DNA of 32,158 bases from Thioploca sp. (GCA_012032555.1 JAAUSR010000061.1:1-32158); one strand, 5' to 3'; positions 9,001 to 18,938 are shown, counted from the first letter of the stretch. Notes: a model not told the origin generated them from the letters alone. A program made the numbers and translations.

Positions 9001-10177
9001 GCTCAGCTTGTTTGCGTTCAGTAATATCTTGTCCAAAACTAATTATATCACCACTGGATAAGCGAGTATGAATCCAGGAAACATCTAAAGCTCGACCGGT
9101 GGAGGTAATTTGCTTAAAATCACACCAACGTGGATTAGATAAAGTGAGATAGTCTAAAACCTGTTGAGCATCATTTTTATTGGGATAAAACTCTTTTAAT
9201 AAATCTTTGCCTTTAAGGTCTTCCAAACGACGATCCCAAACTCGTTCCCATTCGTGGTTTATCCATTGAATCTGCCCCCGATCATTATGTAACCCTATCA
9301 TAATTGGAATATTATCAACAATCGTTTGTAATATTTCTTTTTGTTGCTTAAGCGCGGTTTGTGCTTGGTTACGTTCGGCAATTTCATGTTCTAATTTACT
9401 ATTATATTCATTGAGTTGATTTCGATAATTGGCAATGGCAATAGACATATTCTCCATATCACGGGCTAATTGACCTAATTCATCATTACAATAGATCGGA
9501 ATATCTACTAAGGGTTGTTGTAAAGCAATGTTGGAGGCAGCAGCTTTTAAAGTGGCGATAGGTAATAGTAAATAATAATGAGATAACAACAACATTAATA
9601 CAATCGTAACCAATGCATACAAGGTAGCTACACTGAAGGTGGTGCGGTAGATGATATTAGCCGCATGGCTAACCATTCGCTCTGGAACCGTACAAAAAAT
9701 AACCCAATTCCAAGGTTCAAACCGGTAAGCAACATAAAGAACTTGTTGTTGAGGAAAATAACCAGAAAAAAACTCGCTGGAATGTTTAGCCACAATTTGT
9801 TGGACGAGGTGTTTCCAAGGGAGCAATTTAGTTAAATCACTGGTTTGAGAAGAAAATAAGGGATAACCTTCACCGTGTAAAACGAATAAGTGGGGCGGTT
9901 TAGTTCTCGTATTAGTAATTTCTTCCTTAATTTCTTCCATGACGCGTTGGTGATATTGGCGACGAGCTAATTCGATATGTTCTAAATTTAAAACTTTGAG
10001 CAATTGATATCGACGTTGTAAATGAACGGCGTAGTTTTTAACAATCAACTCTAGATAATGAATAGTTTCATCGTATAATGAATTGCGAGCCTGTTGAGAT
10101 GACCATAATCCCAAGCCAAAAATAGCTGTCAACATTAAGGGAAGTACCACGAGTAAAATTTTAGTTTGCAACTTCAT
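6023..10177 (-). CDS. Membrane hybrid histidine kinase with multiple PAS domains and receiver
   Basis: 1384 residues. An N-terminal membrane segment (about 7-25) and a second one (about 178-202) flank a roughly 150-residue periplasmic sensor of Cache type; a HAMP-like linker follows (DELGQLARDMENMS). Then come about five PAS/PAC units (starting near 283, 417, 545, 668 and 790), several ending in the PAC signature DITERKQ. HisKA carries the phospho-His near residue 943 (FLANMSHELRTPLNGILG); HATPase has NLLSNAVKF, DTGRGIG and GTGLGLSISKRLVE; the receiver has D1230 (LTDLRMPEMDGFE) and TKP. A further ~75-residue helical tail follows the receiver and has no name known to me. It probably senses a periplasmic ligand plus internal redox, light or gas cues through PAS. 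Same strand as, and just before, the second hybrid kinase. Confidence 0.93.
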   Translation of the reverse strand: MKLQTKILLVVLPLMLTAIFGLGLWSSQQARNSLYDETIHYLELIVKNYAVHLQRRYQLLKVLNLEHIELARRQYHQRVMEEIKEEITNTRTKPPHLFVLHGEGYPLFSSQTSDLTKLLPWKHLVQQIVAKHSSEFFSGYFPQQQVLYVAYRFEPWNWVIFCTVPERMVSHAANIIYRTTFSVATLYALVTIVLMLLLSHYYLLLPIATLKAAASNIALQQPLVDIPIYCNDELGQLARDMENMSIAIANYRNQLNEYNSKLEHEIAERNQAQTALKQQKEILQTIVDNIPIMIGLHNDRGQIQWINHEWERVWDRRLEDLKGKDLLKEFYPNKNDAQQVLDYLTLSNPRWCDFKQITSTGRALDVSWIHTRLSSGDIISFGQDITERKQAERLLKVYNQTLEHEVLKRTRALRQSEEQFRTLTQTTTAGILISNRGKIIYSNPAAQEFLGYTEEQLMNMNGFDIIHPDFRHLAIQWEKDQSHDQIAILRYDIKFIRADGAERWGNLSVAPFQMNVEQTKLITFVDITEHKNTEIALRTTTEQLSLILEQLPIVPYTCQPEGYFAATYMGTTAKTVTGYDPENFTNDSQFWLDHLHPHDKDNILSKMDNLFAKGYHQHEYRWQVADGSYKWFLDTLRLVNSPEGQKQYIIGAWFDITERRQMEQALRESEERFNLAMLGTNEGLWDWNLQTNQVYYSPRWKQMLGFTEAEMSNQLHELTSRLHPDDVEKTSTAVTAYLEKKQPTYEVTFRMQHKQGYYIWILTRGIGIWDSQGNPLRMIGTHMDLTRQKQAESALRHSEERLRRYFEQPFIGMATSSLSQGLIQVNNKLCQMLGYSRQELCHMDWAELTHPGDIAADIEQFKRVITREINHYTLDKRYIRKDGQTIYASIAVDCIHDVDGNVDHFVVLVQDITERKQFEIRLQTAKESAEVANRAKSQFLANMSHELRTPLNGILGYTQILLRYKELNSKQREGLEIIQRSGEYLLTLISDILDLSKIEAGKLTNDPIDFNFTEFLQSIVDLMKMRSEQKDLQFQYEPLSTLPTFVQGDEKKLRQVLLNLLSNAVKFTQQGQIYFQVSYSNNQANFVVKDTGRGIGLADLTEIFKPFQQAGDQREQIEGTGLGLSISKRLVEIMGGQLLVESQIKQGSTFWFEIKLPEVQGMVTQPPVSPTIIGYEGPPRQILIVDDQWENRSILVHLLDSVGFSLLEANHGKQALRLAYKHLPHAILTDLRMPEMDGFELIRRIRRSAKLNRIVVIAVSATVSEQYQHESLTAGFQAFITKPIHTEHLFKTLKKHLQLKWIYKDYQPTLPLNLASDEELVGPSSPESLTLYELMMTGNVRQTSIQAMQLAQHHEELKPFAERVQFLAKNYEIAKLEKLIKYYL

Positions 10178-10400
10178 AGTTATATCTTGCCGGGGTTAAA
10201 AGCAAAACCGTTACCCTCCAACCAACAAAAATATCATGCAAACAGAAGAAATCAATGGTTTCACCGACTAAACCGAACCGATTATTTAAATTTGTGATTG
10301 ATGGTGATCCTGTTTGGTTAAATTATTTTTAATAATAGCTGAGTGAGAGAATATATTGAAATTCTCCTCCCCATTGATCTTACTTATTTTAGGTGAGTGA

Positions 10401-11375
10401 CTAACACAGTAAGTCAGTAATCGCTTCGCGTTCTTGTTCTAACTCCTGTTGTGAAGCCTGCAGCTTAGCACGACTCAATTCATTAATTTCTAAATCTGAA
10501 ACAATGTGATATTCACCGTTTTTAATCGTAACGGGAAAGGAATAGATTAATTTTTCGGCAATACCATAATTACCTTCACTCGGCACAGCCATACTCACCC
10601 AATTATCAGTTCCATTTACCCAATCACGCATATGGGCTATAGCCGCAAAAGCAGCAGAAGCAGCACTCGATTTACCACGAACATTAATAATCGCAGCACC
10701 ACGTTGTTGAATATTCGGGATAAAATCATAGTTGATCCAATTTGGGTCAACTAAAGAAAGCGCTGACTGATTATAAACCAAGGCATGATTAATATCAGGA
10801 TATTGCGTAGCCGAATGATTACCCCAAATAATAACTCGATTAATGGCTGTTACTGGAACACCGATCTTAATAGCTAACTGACTTACCGCCCGGTTATGGT
10901 CAAGACGTGTCATGGCTGAAAATTGTTTCGGAGATAAATTTGGCGCTGATTGCATCGCAATATAGGCATTGGTATTGGCCGGATTACCAACGACTAATAC
11001 TTTAATCTGTGGATTAGCATATTCATTGAGTGCTTTACCTTGAACGGTAAAAATATCACCATTCACTCGTAATAGGTCGTTTCTCTCCATACCGGGACCA
11101 CGCGGTCTAGCGCCAACCAATAAAGCATAGTCTGCATCCGAAAAAGCGACCTTAACATCTTCTGTCATTACAATATCTTGTAACAGTGGATAGGCACAAT
11201 CTTCTAATTCCATGGCTATCCCTTTTAACGCATTTAAAGCACTCGATATTTCTAACAAATGTAAAATAACCGGTTGGTCAGTTCCCAACATTTCACCAGC
11301 AGCAATGCGAAAAGCTAACGCATAAGCAATTTGACCAGCACCCCCAGTAATGACAATACGGACTGGTTTTTTCAT
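10401..11375 (-). CDS. mdh: Malate dehydrogenase
   Basis: 324 residues, full length for the malate dehydrogenase type 2 family. It interconverts malate and oxaloacetate with a nicotinamide cofactor in the TCA cycle. Visible signatures: dinucleotide-binding loop [14 protein letters not shown] (10-23), substrate-binding arginines in [23 protein letters not shown], the TRLDHNRA segment with the catalytic-pair Asp, and the catalytic His187 in [13 protein letters not shown]. The ATG at 11375 has a strong AAGGAGG ribosome site. It is transcribed away from sucA across a 552-base gap, so the two transcription units of TCA enzymes may share regulatory DNA. The NAD versus NADP preference cannot be decided by eye. 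Confidence 0.95.
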   Translation of the reverse strand: MKKPVRIVITGGAGQIAYALAFRIAAGEMLGTDQPVILHLLEISSALNALKGIAMELEDCAYPLLQDIVMTEDVKVAFSDADYALLVGARPRGPGMERNDLLRVNGDIFTVQGKALNEYANPQIKVLVVGNPANTNAYIAMQSAPNLSPKQFSAMTRLDHNRAVSQLAIKIGVPVTAINRVIIWGNHSATQYPDINHALVYNQSALSLVDPNWINYDFIPNIQQRGAAIINVRGKSSAASAAFAAIAHMRDWVNGTDNWVSMAVPSEGNYGIAEKLIYSFPVTIKNGEYHIVSDLEINELSRAKLQASQQELEQEREAITDLLC

Positions 11376-11927
11376 CGAAACTTCCTCCTTGGTAAATTAG
11401 TTGCTTATCGAAAAAGAATGGTTAAGAGTTTAAACAACATTTCATTCCGGTTTAACTCATTTAATCCAATGGTTCAAACCATATTTATAACTAATTTATT
11501 TTAAATTTTATCCAGGCATAATGTACCAGTTCCTTTTAAAATCGATGCGTTATCGCTATCACTCAATGTACCAATGCTATTAAGCGATTTTAGTTCACTT
11601 TCCCTACCGTAGCCGGGAAATTTTCCTTAACTTAATAGCAATAACCTTACTGTCCATTGAAATTAGCAAAAATAGTGGCTTAACTTATTTCTGAATGCAG
11701 AGCAATAAACTATTATGGTAAGCGGTTATGAAATGCTGAGTAAGGAGAATAAATATAAATAAAACTATCCGGATTACATCAATAGAGAAAATCAATATAA
11801 TATTATTTTATAAAAGTAAATAACATAAAATAATATACTATTTAATGAATAGAATCTTGATTTCAAGCTTAAATTAAGTCACTAAAAATTTTCATCAACT
11901 TGATTTCATTAACCAGAATTTATCAAA
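11376..11927. other. Divergent mdh/sucA intergenic region
   Basis: This 552-base gap holds no coding sequence that I can support. The left part contains a nested inverted repeat (11575-11640), listed separately. The right part (about 11690-11900) is very AT-rich with short A/T runs, as expected for promoters and a long sucA leader. No riboswitch or RNA gene was recognised. Confidence 0.5.
11575..11640. repeat. Nested inverted repeat between mdh and sucA
   Basis: The outer arms TGCTATTAAG (11575-11584) and CTTAATAGCA (11631-11640) are perfectly complementary. Inside them TTTCCC (11599-11604) and GGGAAA (11615-11620) form a second stem with a 10-base loop. A transcript could fold into a stem within a stem. 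It lies about 290 bases before sucA and about 200 bases before mdh. Function unknown. Confidence 0.4.
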
Positions 11928-14747
11928 ATGACTCATCATTCTTATTTATATAATGCTGCTTTTATTGATGATTTGTATGAAACTTACTTAACTAATCCCA
12001 CTTTAGTTAATCAAGAGTGGCGCGATTATTTTGTGCAGTTGCAATATGAACAACCGTTATCACATCCAGAAATTCCACATGCGCCCATTCGCGCTGAACT
12101 TTTACAACTCCATTCCGTTCCTAATCGCCAGCGGCGTGTGAACCATTTTGGTGCTAACGATGAAGCACTTGGATTATTTGCCAAAAAACAAACGGCGGTA
12201 TTACAACTCATTAATGCTCACCGTTTTCGTGGACATCAACAGGCTAATTTAGATCCGTTACAATTACAAGAACGCCCAGTGGTAGAAGAATTATACTCAG
12301 AGTACTATGGTTTAAGTTCAGTAGATATGGAGACGGTGTTTAATGCCGGTTCTTTGTACGGTGTTACCAAAGACACTTTAGCCAATATTATTAAACGAAT
12401 AAAAACTATTTACTGCGGCACGATTGGTGCAGAATATATGCACATCACTGATACTAAACAAAAACGCTGGATCCAAGAACGCTTAGAAGGCTCATTGGCT
12501 AAACCCAATTTTATGAGTGAAACTAAACTTAATATTTTGGAATGTTTGACAGCCGCACAAGGGTTAGAGGAATTTTTACATACCAACTATGTTGGACAAA
12601 AGCGTTTTTCCCTCGAAGGCAGTGAAAGTCTTATTCCACTGTTAGATGAACTCATCCAACATGCGGGAGCGGAAGGCGTTAAAGAGATCATTATTGGCAT
12701 GGCGCATCGTGGACGTTTAAATGTCTTAGTTAATATTTTAGGTAAACGTCCTAAAGATCTCTCTTCGGAATTTGAAGGCAAAGTAACCTCGAGTAGTGGT
12801 TCTGGTGACGTCAAATATCATCAAGGTTTTTCTTCGGATGTGATGACACCGGGTGGACTAGTTCATTTAGCACTGGCTTTTAATCCTTCTCACTTAGAAA
12901 TTATTAATCCGGTCGTTGAGGGTGCGGTCCGTGCTAGACAAGATCGGCGTGGTGATAAACTACGTAATGAAGTGTTACCGGTATTAATTCATGGTGATGC
13001 CGCTTTTGCCGGACAAGGTGTCATTATGGAAACTTTAAATTTATCTCAAACACATGGTTATGGTACGGGGGGAACGGTTCATATTGTTATTAATAATCAA
13101 ATTGGTTTTACCACCAGCGATCCGTTAGATTCTCGCTCGACCTTATATTGCACCGATGTCGCTAAAATGGTACAAGTACCGATTTTTCACGTCAATGGAG
13201 ATGATCCCGAGGCAGTATTACTGGTGACTAAATTAGCTTTTAATTACCGAACGACTTTTCATAAAGATGTCGTGGTTGACATGGTTTGTTATCGTCGACA
13301 GGGACATAACGAAGCCGATGATCCGCTGGTCACTCAACCCATTATGTATCGTAAAATTAGTCAACATCCTTCTACCCAAACTATTTATGCACAACGGTTA
13401 GTTAACGAAGGTATTATTGGTCCAGAAGAGGGCGAAACTCTATTACAACAATATCGTGCCGCTTTGAAAAGTAAAGAAGTGGTTTCTCGCCCGGTGACTA
13501 AAGCTTTTGAGCATGGTATTGATTGGAAACCTTATCTTAATACGCATTGGACTATACCGGTTGATACTCACCTGAATTTAGCAACCTTTCAAAATTTAAT
13601 CACCAAACTCACCACCATACCGCCGGCTTTTAAACTCAACCGTGGGGTTGATCGACTAATACAAGCCCGTCAGCAAATGGGTAAAGGTGAATTACCCCTG
13701 GATTGGGGTTGTGCCGAAACTTTAGCTTATGCCAGTTTATTAGTAGAGGGTTATCCCATCCGTTTATCGGGTCAAGACAGTGCGCGAGGGACTTTTGCTC
13801 ATCGTCATGCCGTATTACATGACCAAGAAACTGGTGAAACTTACTTACCTTTACAGCATTTAGCCGATAAGCAAGCTAAATTTTTAGTGATTAATTCTTT
13901 ACTTTCGGAAGAAGCGGTATTAGCTTTTGAATATGGTTATAGTGCTTCGGAACCCGAAACTTTGGTCTTATGGGAAGCGCAATTTGGTGATTTTGCTAAC
14001 AATGCTCAAGTGGTAATCGATCAATTCATTAGTTCCTCAGAAGCAAAATGGCGACGCTATTGTGGTTTAGTGATGTTACTTCCTCACGGTTATGATGGGC
14101 AAGGACCAGAACATTCTTCTGCACGGTTAGAGCGTTACTTACAACTCTGCGCTGAAGATAACATTCAGGTCTGCATCCCCAGTACCCCAGCACAATTCTT
14201 TCACCTGTTGCGACGACAAATACGACGATCCTACCGTAAACCGCTCATTGTGATGACCCCCAAAAGTTTATTACGTCATAAGCTGTCAGTCTCTCCTCCG
14301 GAAGACTTTATCCATGGAGAATTTAACACGGTTATTGATGAAGTAGCCGATATTAACCCAGAAAAAGTGGAAAGACTCCTCTTTTGTAGCGGTAAAGTCT
14401 ATTTTGATCTCGTTGAAGCGCGACAAGCGCATGGTATTGACAATATTGCCATTATTCGGTTAGAACAACTGTATCCTTATCCTAAGGTGGCCGTATCTCA
14501 ATTATTAGAACGTTATCCCCATGTGGAACATCGTATTTGGGTGCAAGAAGAACCCCGTAATCAAGGCGCTTGGTGGTACATGCGTGCTCATATGGATGTT
14601 AACTTGGGTTATCAAGAAAGTCGGATTGAATATGCTGGACGACCTTCTTCAGCGTCACCAGCAACTGGTTATTTAAGTGTTCACCGTCAACAACTCCAAC
14701 AATTGATTAACGATGCATTACAACTTAACCAACCGAGTAACTCATAA
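11928..14747 (+). CDS. sucA: 2-oxoglutarate dehydrogenase E1 component
   Basis: 939 residues, the usual length for SucA. This thiamine-diphosphate enzyme decarboxylates 2-oxoglutarate and passes the succinyl group to the lipoyl arm of SucB. The N-terminal E1 segment ([22 protein letters not shown]) is present, followed by the small linker around [12 protein letters not shown], the substrate/ThDP region [11 protein letters not shown] and [10 protein letters not shown] (~355), the ThDP-Mg loop in [17 protein letters not shown], and the C-terminal transketolase-like parts ([44 protein letters not shown]). The ATG at 11928 has no obvious Shine-Dalgarno. It is first in an operon with sucB (11 bases away) and lpd, so the whole 2-oxoglutarate dehydrogenase complex is encoded together, implying a complete oxidative TCA cycle. 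Confidence 0.97.
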   Translation: MTHHSYLYNAAFIDDLYETYLTNPTLVNQEWRDYFVQLQYEQPLSHPEIPHAPIRAELLQLHSVPNRQRRVNHFGANDEALGLFAKKQTAVLQLINAHRFRGHQQANLDPLQLQERPVVEELYSEYYGLSSVDMETVFNAGSLYGVTKDTLANIIKRIKTIYCGTIGAEYMHITDTKQKRWIQERLEGSLAKPNFMSETKLNILECLTAAQGLEEFLHTNYVGQKRFSLEGSESLIPLLDELIQHAGAEGVKEIIIGMAHRGRLNVLVNILGKRPKDLSSEFEGKVTSSSGSGDVKYHQGFSSDVMTPGGLVHLALAFNPSHLEIINPVVEGAVRARQDRRGDKLRNEVLPVLIHGDAAFAGQGVIMETLNLSQTHGYGTGGTVHIVINNQIGFTTSDPLDSRSTLYCTDVAKMVQVPIFHVNGDDPEAVLLVTKLAFNYRTTFHKDVVVDMVCYRRQGHNEADDPLVTQPIMYRKISQHPSTQTIYAQRLVNEGIIGPEEGETLLQQYRAALKSKEVVSRPVTKAFEHGIDWKPYLNTHWTIPVDTHLNLATFQNLITKLTTIPPAFKLNRGVDRLIQARQQMGKGELPLDWGCAETLAYASLLVEGYPIRLSGQDSARGTFAHRHAVLHDQETGETYLPLQHLADKQAKFLVINSLLSEEAVLAFEYGYSASEPETLVLWEAQFGDFANNAQVVIDQFISSSEAKWRRYCGLVMLLPHGYDGQGPEHSSARLERYLQLCAEDNIQVCIPSTPAQFFHLLRRQIRRSYRKPLIVMTPKSLLRHKLSVSPPEDFIHGEFNTVIDEVADINPEKVERLLFCSGKVYFDLVEARQAHGIDNIAIIRLEQLYPYPKVAVSQLLERYPHVEHRIWVQEEPRNQGAWWYMRAHMDVNLGYQESRIEYAGRPSSASPATGYLSVHRQQLQQLINDALQLNQPSNS

Positions 14748-14758
14748 AGGAAGAATTC

Positions 14759-15979
14759 GTGTCTATTTTTGAAGTCAAAGTGCCCGTATTGGCGGAATCG
14801 GTTGCTGAGGCAACCTTATTAACTTGGTACTTTCAGCCGGGCGATGCTATTAAAGAAAATGATAAATTAGTTGAAATTGAAACCGATAAAGTTGTTTTAG
14901 AAATCGTTACTCCCCATACCGGGATATTGAAAGAAATTATCAAACCGGCGGGAGAAAATGTTATTAGTGGCGAAGTCATCGCCTACATTGATGCGAGTGG
15001 TGCGCCTATCGCAACGCCGCCACCGCGCCTTGAATCAACCACCACCACTTCACCACCGGTCATCCCGGTTAAAACCAGTCCGGCAGTTCGTAAAATCGCC
15101 GCCGAACAAGGTATCGAACCTTGGGTTGTCCCACATCAAGGCGACCGAGTTACTAAAGCTGATCTGTTAAAACAGTCTCCAGAACCTTGGTCAATTCAGG
15201 AAAAACCCAGATCATCAGTTATTAGCGAACCGACCAGAACTGCTCCGGTTTTAAGAGGAACTACAGCAGATACCTTAGGACGTCCGGAAGAACGCGTACC
15301 AATGACACGCTTGCGCAAGCGCGTTGCGGAACGGTTACTTGCCGCTCAACGTCATCATGCGATTCTCACGACTTTTAATGAAATTAATATGCAAGCTGTG
15401 ATGGATTTACGGCAAAAATATCGGGAAACGTTTGAAAAGAAATATAATGTCAAACTCGGTTTCATGTCATTTTTCACTAAAGCTGCCGTTATAGCCTTAC
15501 AAAAATTCCCAATTGTTAATGCATCTACCGAAGGTGATGATATTATTTATCATGGTTACTACGATATTGGTATCGCCGTCAATTCACCTCGTGGATTAGT
15601 TGTCCCTATTTTGCGTGATGTGGATACGTTGTCCTTTGCTGAAGTCGAAAAAAACATTGCGAATTTTGCTCAACGTGCCCGCGATGCGCAACTCAGTATA
15701 GAAGAATTGAACGGCGGTACCTTTAGCATTACTAATGGTGGCGTATTTGGTTCGATGCTATCAACACCGATCCTTAATCCACCCCAAAGCGCCATTTTGG
15801 GTATGCACAATATCGTTGAACGCCCCATTGCAGAAAACGGGCAAATTGTTATTCGTCCCATTATGTATGTAGCTTTGTCTTATGACCATCGCTTGATCGA
15901 TGGACGTGATGCCATACAGTTTCTCATGGCGATCAAGAATGCGATAGAAGATCCGGTTCGTTTACTATTAGATATTTAA
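14759..15979 (+). CDS. sucB: 2-oxoglutarate dehydrogenase E2, dihydrolipoyl succinyltransferase
   Basis: 406 residues, GTG start preceded by AAAGGAAG. Domain order is standard: a single lipoyl domain with lipoylation site K44 ([10 protein letters not shown]), a proline/threonine-rich linker, the E1/E3 peripheral-binding domain (about 103-140: [15 protein letters not shown], then VTKADLL), a second linker, and the catalytic chloramphenicol-acetyltransferase-like core with [23 protein letters not shown] and the active-site [12 protein letters not shown] near the C terminus. It transfers succinyl from E1 to CoA and forms the core of the complex. It is 11 bases after sucA and 15 bases before lpd; all three are clearly one transcription unit. 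Confidence 0.97.
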   Translation: MSIFEVKVPVLAESVAEATLLTWYFQPGDAIKENDKLVEIETDKVVLEIVTPHTGILKEIIKPAGENVISGEVIAYIDASGAPIATPPPRLESTTTTSPPVIPVKTSPAVRKIAAEQGIEPWVVPHQGDRVTKADLLKQSPEPWSIQEKPRSSVISEPTRTAPVLRGTTADTLGRPEERVPMTRLRKRVAERLLAAQRHHAILTTFNEINMQAVMDLRQKYRETFEKKYNVKLGFMSFFTKAAVIALQKFPIVNASTEGDDIIYHGYYDIGIAVNSPRGLVVPILRDVDTLSFAEVEKNIANFAQRARDAQLSIEELNGGTFSITNGGVFGSMLSTPILNPPQSAILGMHNIVERPIAENGQIVIRPIMYVALSYDHRLIDGRDAIQFLMAIKNAIEDPVRLLLDI

Positions 15980-15994
15980 CCAGAGTAAAAAATC

Positions 15995-17410
15995 ATGGCA
16001 GATTATAATGTTATCGTAATAGGTGCCGGTCCGGCCGGTTATGTAGCAGCCATCCGTTGCGCTCAATTAGGTATGAAAACAGCCTGTGTGGATAACTGGG
16101 TTAACGCCGAAGGTAAACCGTCATTAGGTGGGACTTGTCTTAATGTGGGATGTATTCCTTCTAAAGCCCTACTGGATTCTTCACACCATTATCATTTTAT
16201 GCAAAAACAAGCCGCTCAACATGGTATTCAGTGCGAAGGTTTAACTATAAATATTGCGGCTATGCAAGCACGGAAAGATAAAATCGTCAAAACCTTAACG
16301 CAGGGCATTGTCGGTTTATTTAAAAAAAACCAAATCACTTTTATTCATGGACAAGGGCGTTTAGTGAGTAGCAATGAAGTTGAAATTATTGTCCCACAGG
16401 TCAATGCTCAAATTATTAGCGCTGATTATATTATTATTGCGACCGGTTCGGTACCAACAACTCTCCCCATGATCCCACTTGATCATCAATTTATCGTTGA
16501 TTCAACCGGCGCCCTAGCTTTTAATACCGTTCCACCACGTTTAGGTATCATTGGTGCCGGTGCCATTGGTTTAGAATTGGGTAGTGTGTGGAGTCGATTA
16601 GGCAGCCAAGTAACTATTCTGGAAGCTTTGCCAGAATTTCTCGCCGCTGCTGACCGTAAAATAGCCGCCGCTGCCTTGAAAGAAATTAAAAAGCAAGGTC
16701 TTAACATTCAACTCCACACGCAAGTCACTTCTACCAGCGTCACTAACAATGAGGTCGCTCTCACCTATCAAGATAACCAGGGACAAAAACAACTCTTCGT
16801 TGATAAACTCATTGTGGCGGTTGGACGCAAACCTAACACCGAAGGATTAAATACCAAAGCGGTGGGAATCAAAATGGATGAACGTGGCTTTATTCAAGTC
16901 GATCAATCTCGTCAGACAGATATACCTGGAATTTATGCGATTGGTGATGTCATTGGTGGACCCATGCTAGCCCATAAAGGTTCTGAAGAAGGCATCATGG
17001 TAGCAGAACGCCTCGCGGGTCAAAAAAGTGAAATGTCTTATGAAACCGTTCCTTGGGTTGTCTATACGGCACCGGAAATCGCTTGGGTAGGCCAAACCGA
17101 AGAACAACTCAAAGCGGTTGGGATTGAATATAAATTGGGCCAATTTCCCTTTGCCGCCAGTGGCAGAGCCAAAGCACAGGGCGATACCACCGGTATGGTA
17201 CGCATTTTAGCTAATGCTCATACCGATCAAATTTTAGGTGTGCATATTTTTGGGAACACTGCTTCCGAACTCATTACTGAAGCTGTAGTCGCTATAGAAT
17301 TTGAAGCCAGTGCTGAAGATTTAGCCCGCACCATTCATGCTCATCCCACTTTATCCGAAGCGATTCATGAAGCCGCGCTGGGTGTTGATGAACGGATGAT
17401 TCATGCTTGA
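15995..17410 (+). CDS. lpd: Dihydrolipoyl dehydrogenase (E3)
   Basis: 471 residues, full length. FAD-dependent disulfide oxidoreductase that reoxidises the dihydrolipoyl arm with NAD. Seen: the FAD-binding GAGPAGYVAAIRCAQLG (10-26), the redox-active disulfide C48-C53 in GGTCLNVGCIPSK, a second dinucleotide fold at LGIIGAGAIGLELGSVWSRLG for NAD, AIGDVIGGPMLAHKG for the FAD, and the C-terminal active-site HAHPTLSE that contributes His and Glu across the dimer. It is the last gene of the sucA-sucB-lpd operon, after a 15-base gap, so it is dedicated to the 2-oxoglutarate complex, though it may also serve others such as pyruvate dehydrogenase or the glycine cleavage system. Confidence 0.97.
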   Translation: MADYNVIVIGAGPAGYVAAIRCAQLGMKTACVDNWVNAEGKPSLGGTCLNVGCIPSKALLDSSHHYHFMQKQAAQHGIQCEGLTINIAAMQARKDKIVKTLTQGIVGLFKKNQITFIHGQGRLVSSNEVEIIVPQVNAQIISADYIIIATGSVPTTLPMIPLDHQFIVDSTGALAFNTVPPRLGIIGAGAIGLELGSVWSRLGSQVTILEALPEFLAAADRKIAAAALKEIKKQGLNIQLHTQVTSTSVTNNEVALTYQDNQGQKQLFVDKLIVAVGRKPNTEGLNTKAVGIKMDERGFIQVDQSRQTDIPGIYAIGDVIGGPMLAHKGSEEGIMVAERLAGQKSEMSYETVPWVVYTAPEIAWVGQTEEQLKAVGIEYKLGQFPFAASGRAKAQGDTTGMVRILANAHTDQILGVHIFGNTASELITEAVVAIEFEASAEDLARTIHAHPTLSEAIHEAALGVDERMIHA

Positions 17411-17766
17411 TTTTAGTAGGTAGGGTGGGCGTTACCAACCCTACTTGACTACCTTGGTTAATTATAATTAGAATTAATTTGTTAATATCATGTCAATATT
17501 ATCTAATAAGGTGATCATGTTACTTAATAACAAATGACTTGATCTTGATTAAATCAATATCTCTTTTGATAGAAGCTCATTATTATCTAATAACGATAAG
17601 GTCTAATCTATTAAAATTAATTTATTAATCGACAGTAGTAAAATAAAACTTAATAGTATTAATCTTTATTTAAAGAAGATGGCGTTATTACTTAATAATA
17701 GTTAAGTGTTATTTAATTATATTGACCTAAATTATTTTAAATTGTTTTCTATATGAGAAAATTCTT
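17411..17766. other. AT-rich gap after lpd
   Basis: This 356-base gap contains the hairpin at 17420-17444, then an extremely AT-rich stretch. TTATCTAATAA occurs twice (near 17490 and 17583) and TTACTTAATAA twice (near 17520 and 17688), but without regular spacing. No gene or RNA was seen. It probably contains the promoter of the small gene at 17767. Confidence 0.4.
17420..17444. repeat. GTAGGGT hairpin after lpd, terminator-like
   Basis: Arms GTAGGGT (17420-17426) and ACCCTAC (17438-17444) pair perfectly, with an 11-base loop. It lies 10 bases after the lpd stop, so it could end the suc operon, but no T-tract follows. The GTAGGGTGGGC core matches the dispersed palindrome at 21765. Confidence 0.5.
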
Positions 17767-18126
17767 ATGGCAAGAAAGAAAAGAACATCTCCAACTATTG
17801 AAAGATCCCAACAACGTCTTTCAGCACTACTATCGATTGATAATAATCTTGATTTGGGTAATAACTTAACCTCAGCTATTTATAGAGAGGAAATTGTTAA
17901 AGCTCAGTCGTTGTTAGATGCTTATAATACCTTACTTTCTCAAGCTGATGGTGCTTTGAATGCTTTTGTCATTGCTGAGAAAAATTTAAAGGATCTCAGC
18001 GAACGGATGTTGTCTGGCGTTGGTGTCAAGTTTGGCAAAGATAGCGCTCAATATGAAATGGCTGGAGGAGTTCGTAAGAGTGAACGCAAACGTCCATTAC
18101 GCAAAAAGGTAGCTGAACAGCAGTAA
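17767..18126 (+). CDS. Small conserved hypothetical protein, basic ends
   Basis: 119 residues with basic ends (MARKKRTSPTIERSQQR at the start, RKSERKRPLRKKVAEQQ at the end) and an alpha-helical middle (DAYNTLLSQADGALNAF, AEKNLKDLSERML) followed by GVGVKFGKDSAQYEMAGG. I have the impression that proteins with a KDS-x-x-YEMAGG-x-RKS-x-RKRP ending occur in cyanobacteria and other bacteria as uncharacterised genes, but I know no function. The basic tails suggest binding to nucleic acid or another anion. It stands alone on its strand, well separated from lpd, in front of the PD-(D/E)XK genes. Confidence 0.7.
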   Translation: MARKKRTSPTIERSQQRLSALLSIDNNLDLGNNLTSAIYREEIVKAQSLLDAYNTLLSQADGALNAFVIAEKNLKDLSERMLSGVGVKFGKDSAQYEMAGGVRKSERKRPLRKKVAEQQ

Positions 18127-18186
18127 GCGCGTGTCATTGATTAGAAATGAACCAATCCATTGGGGTACAGCTACGTAGCTACGTAG

Positions 18187-18212
18187 GTTGGGTTAGCGAA
18201 GCGTAACCCAAC
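18187..18212. repeat. GTTGGGTTA hairpin (dispersed repeat)
   Basis: Arms GTTGGGTTA (18187-18195) and TAACCCAAC (18204-18212) are perfect complements around GCGAAGCG. This GTTGGGTTA-GCGAAGCG type of palindrome is familiar from intergenic DNA of cyanobacteria and large sulfur bacteria. It sits in the short gap before the PD-(D/E)XK genes. Confidence 0.6.
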
Positions 18213-18275
18213 ATTTACTTCTCGACATTCAAAAACATCATATCTCCTGAATTTACCTTAGCTGGAGAAACCCCA

Positions 18276-18928
18276 ATGAAACCCTTTTCTAAATGGACGA
18301 TTGAAAACGTCGAAGAAACCTTTCAACTCGTATTACAAAACTATCATGAACAGTTAACCGCCTGGATGACACCTCATCAAGATATCTCTAAAGAAGAAGA
18401 GCAGCAATTAATCCGATTACGCGATAAGTTAGTGGAGCATGTTTGGGATTGGAATGAAGAAGAATTAAAAGTTTATTTTATTATTCCGCTCTTGAATCTG
18501 GTTAATTTTGAACAAAAACATTATAAACCCTTTTTAGATCGCGAGTTGTCGATGACTTTTCAGGATGAAATCATCTCTGGTAGAGTTGATTTTTTGGTTG
18601 CTAGCGGCAAACGCTCCCCAAAACGGCCATTTTTTTCATCCAGGAATATAAAAAAGAACGAGATTCTTCAGATGATCCCTTGGGACAACTGATGATTGCG
18701 ATGGTCACAGCTCAACATTTAAATAATGATGGACATCCCGTATATGGCACTTACATAATGGGACGATATTGGCATTTTGTAATATTGACCGGATCGAGTT
18801 ACGCAGTACATTCTGGCTTGAATGCTACCAATCAGGAAATTACCCTGATATTAAGCGTACTAACAAATACTAAAGAGATTATTGAACAATGGTCAGCAAC
18901 CGTAACATCACTGCCATCAACTTGTTAG
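18276..18928 (+). CDS. PD-(D/E)XK nuclease-like protein, frameshifted
   Basis: One gene in two frames. The start MKPFSKWTIENVEETF continues to GRVDFLVASGKRSPKRPFF, after which a run of seven T (18630-18636) puts the ribosome out of frame and it ends at 18692. The other frame reads FIQEYKKERDSSDDPLGQLM and continues to 18928. Adding one T restores RPFFFIQEYKKE. The VDF...QEYKKE pair is the D...E-x-K core of PD-(D/E)XK proteins, and DDPLGQLMIAM-x-x-AQ-x-LN is typical of a family I associate with cyanobacteria and Beggiatoa-like bacteria. The function of the family is unknown to me. It is followed after 10 bases by another PD-(D/E)XK gene. Confidence 0.65.
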
Positions 18929-18938
18929 GAATACGAAG

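Noticed and set aside
17460-17760. AT-rich gap with repeated TTATCTAATAA as an origin or CRISPR-like array
   Set aside because: Repeats are few, short and irregularly spaced; no DnaA boxes, spacers or cas genes.
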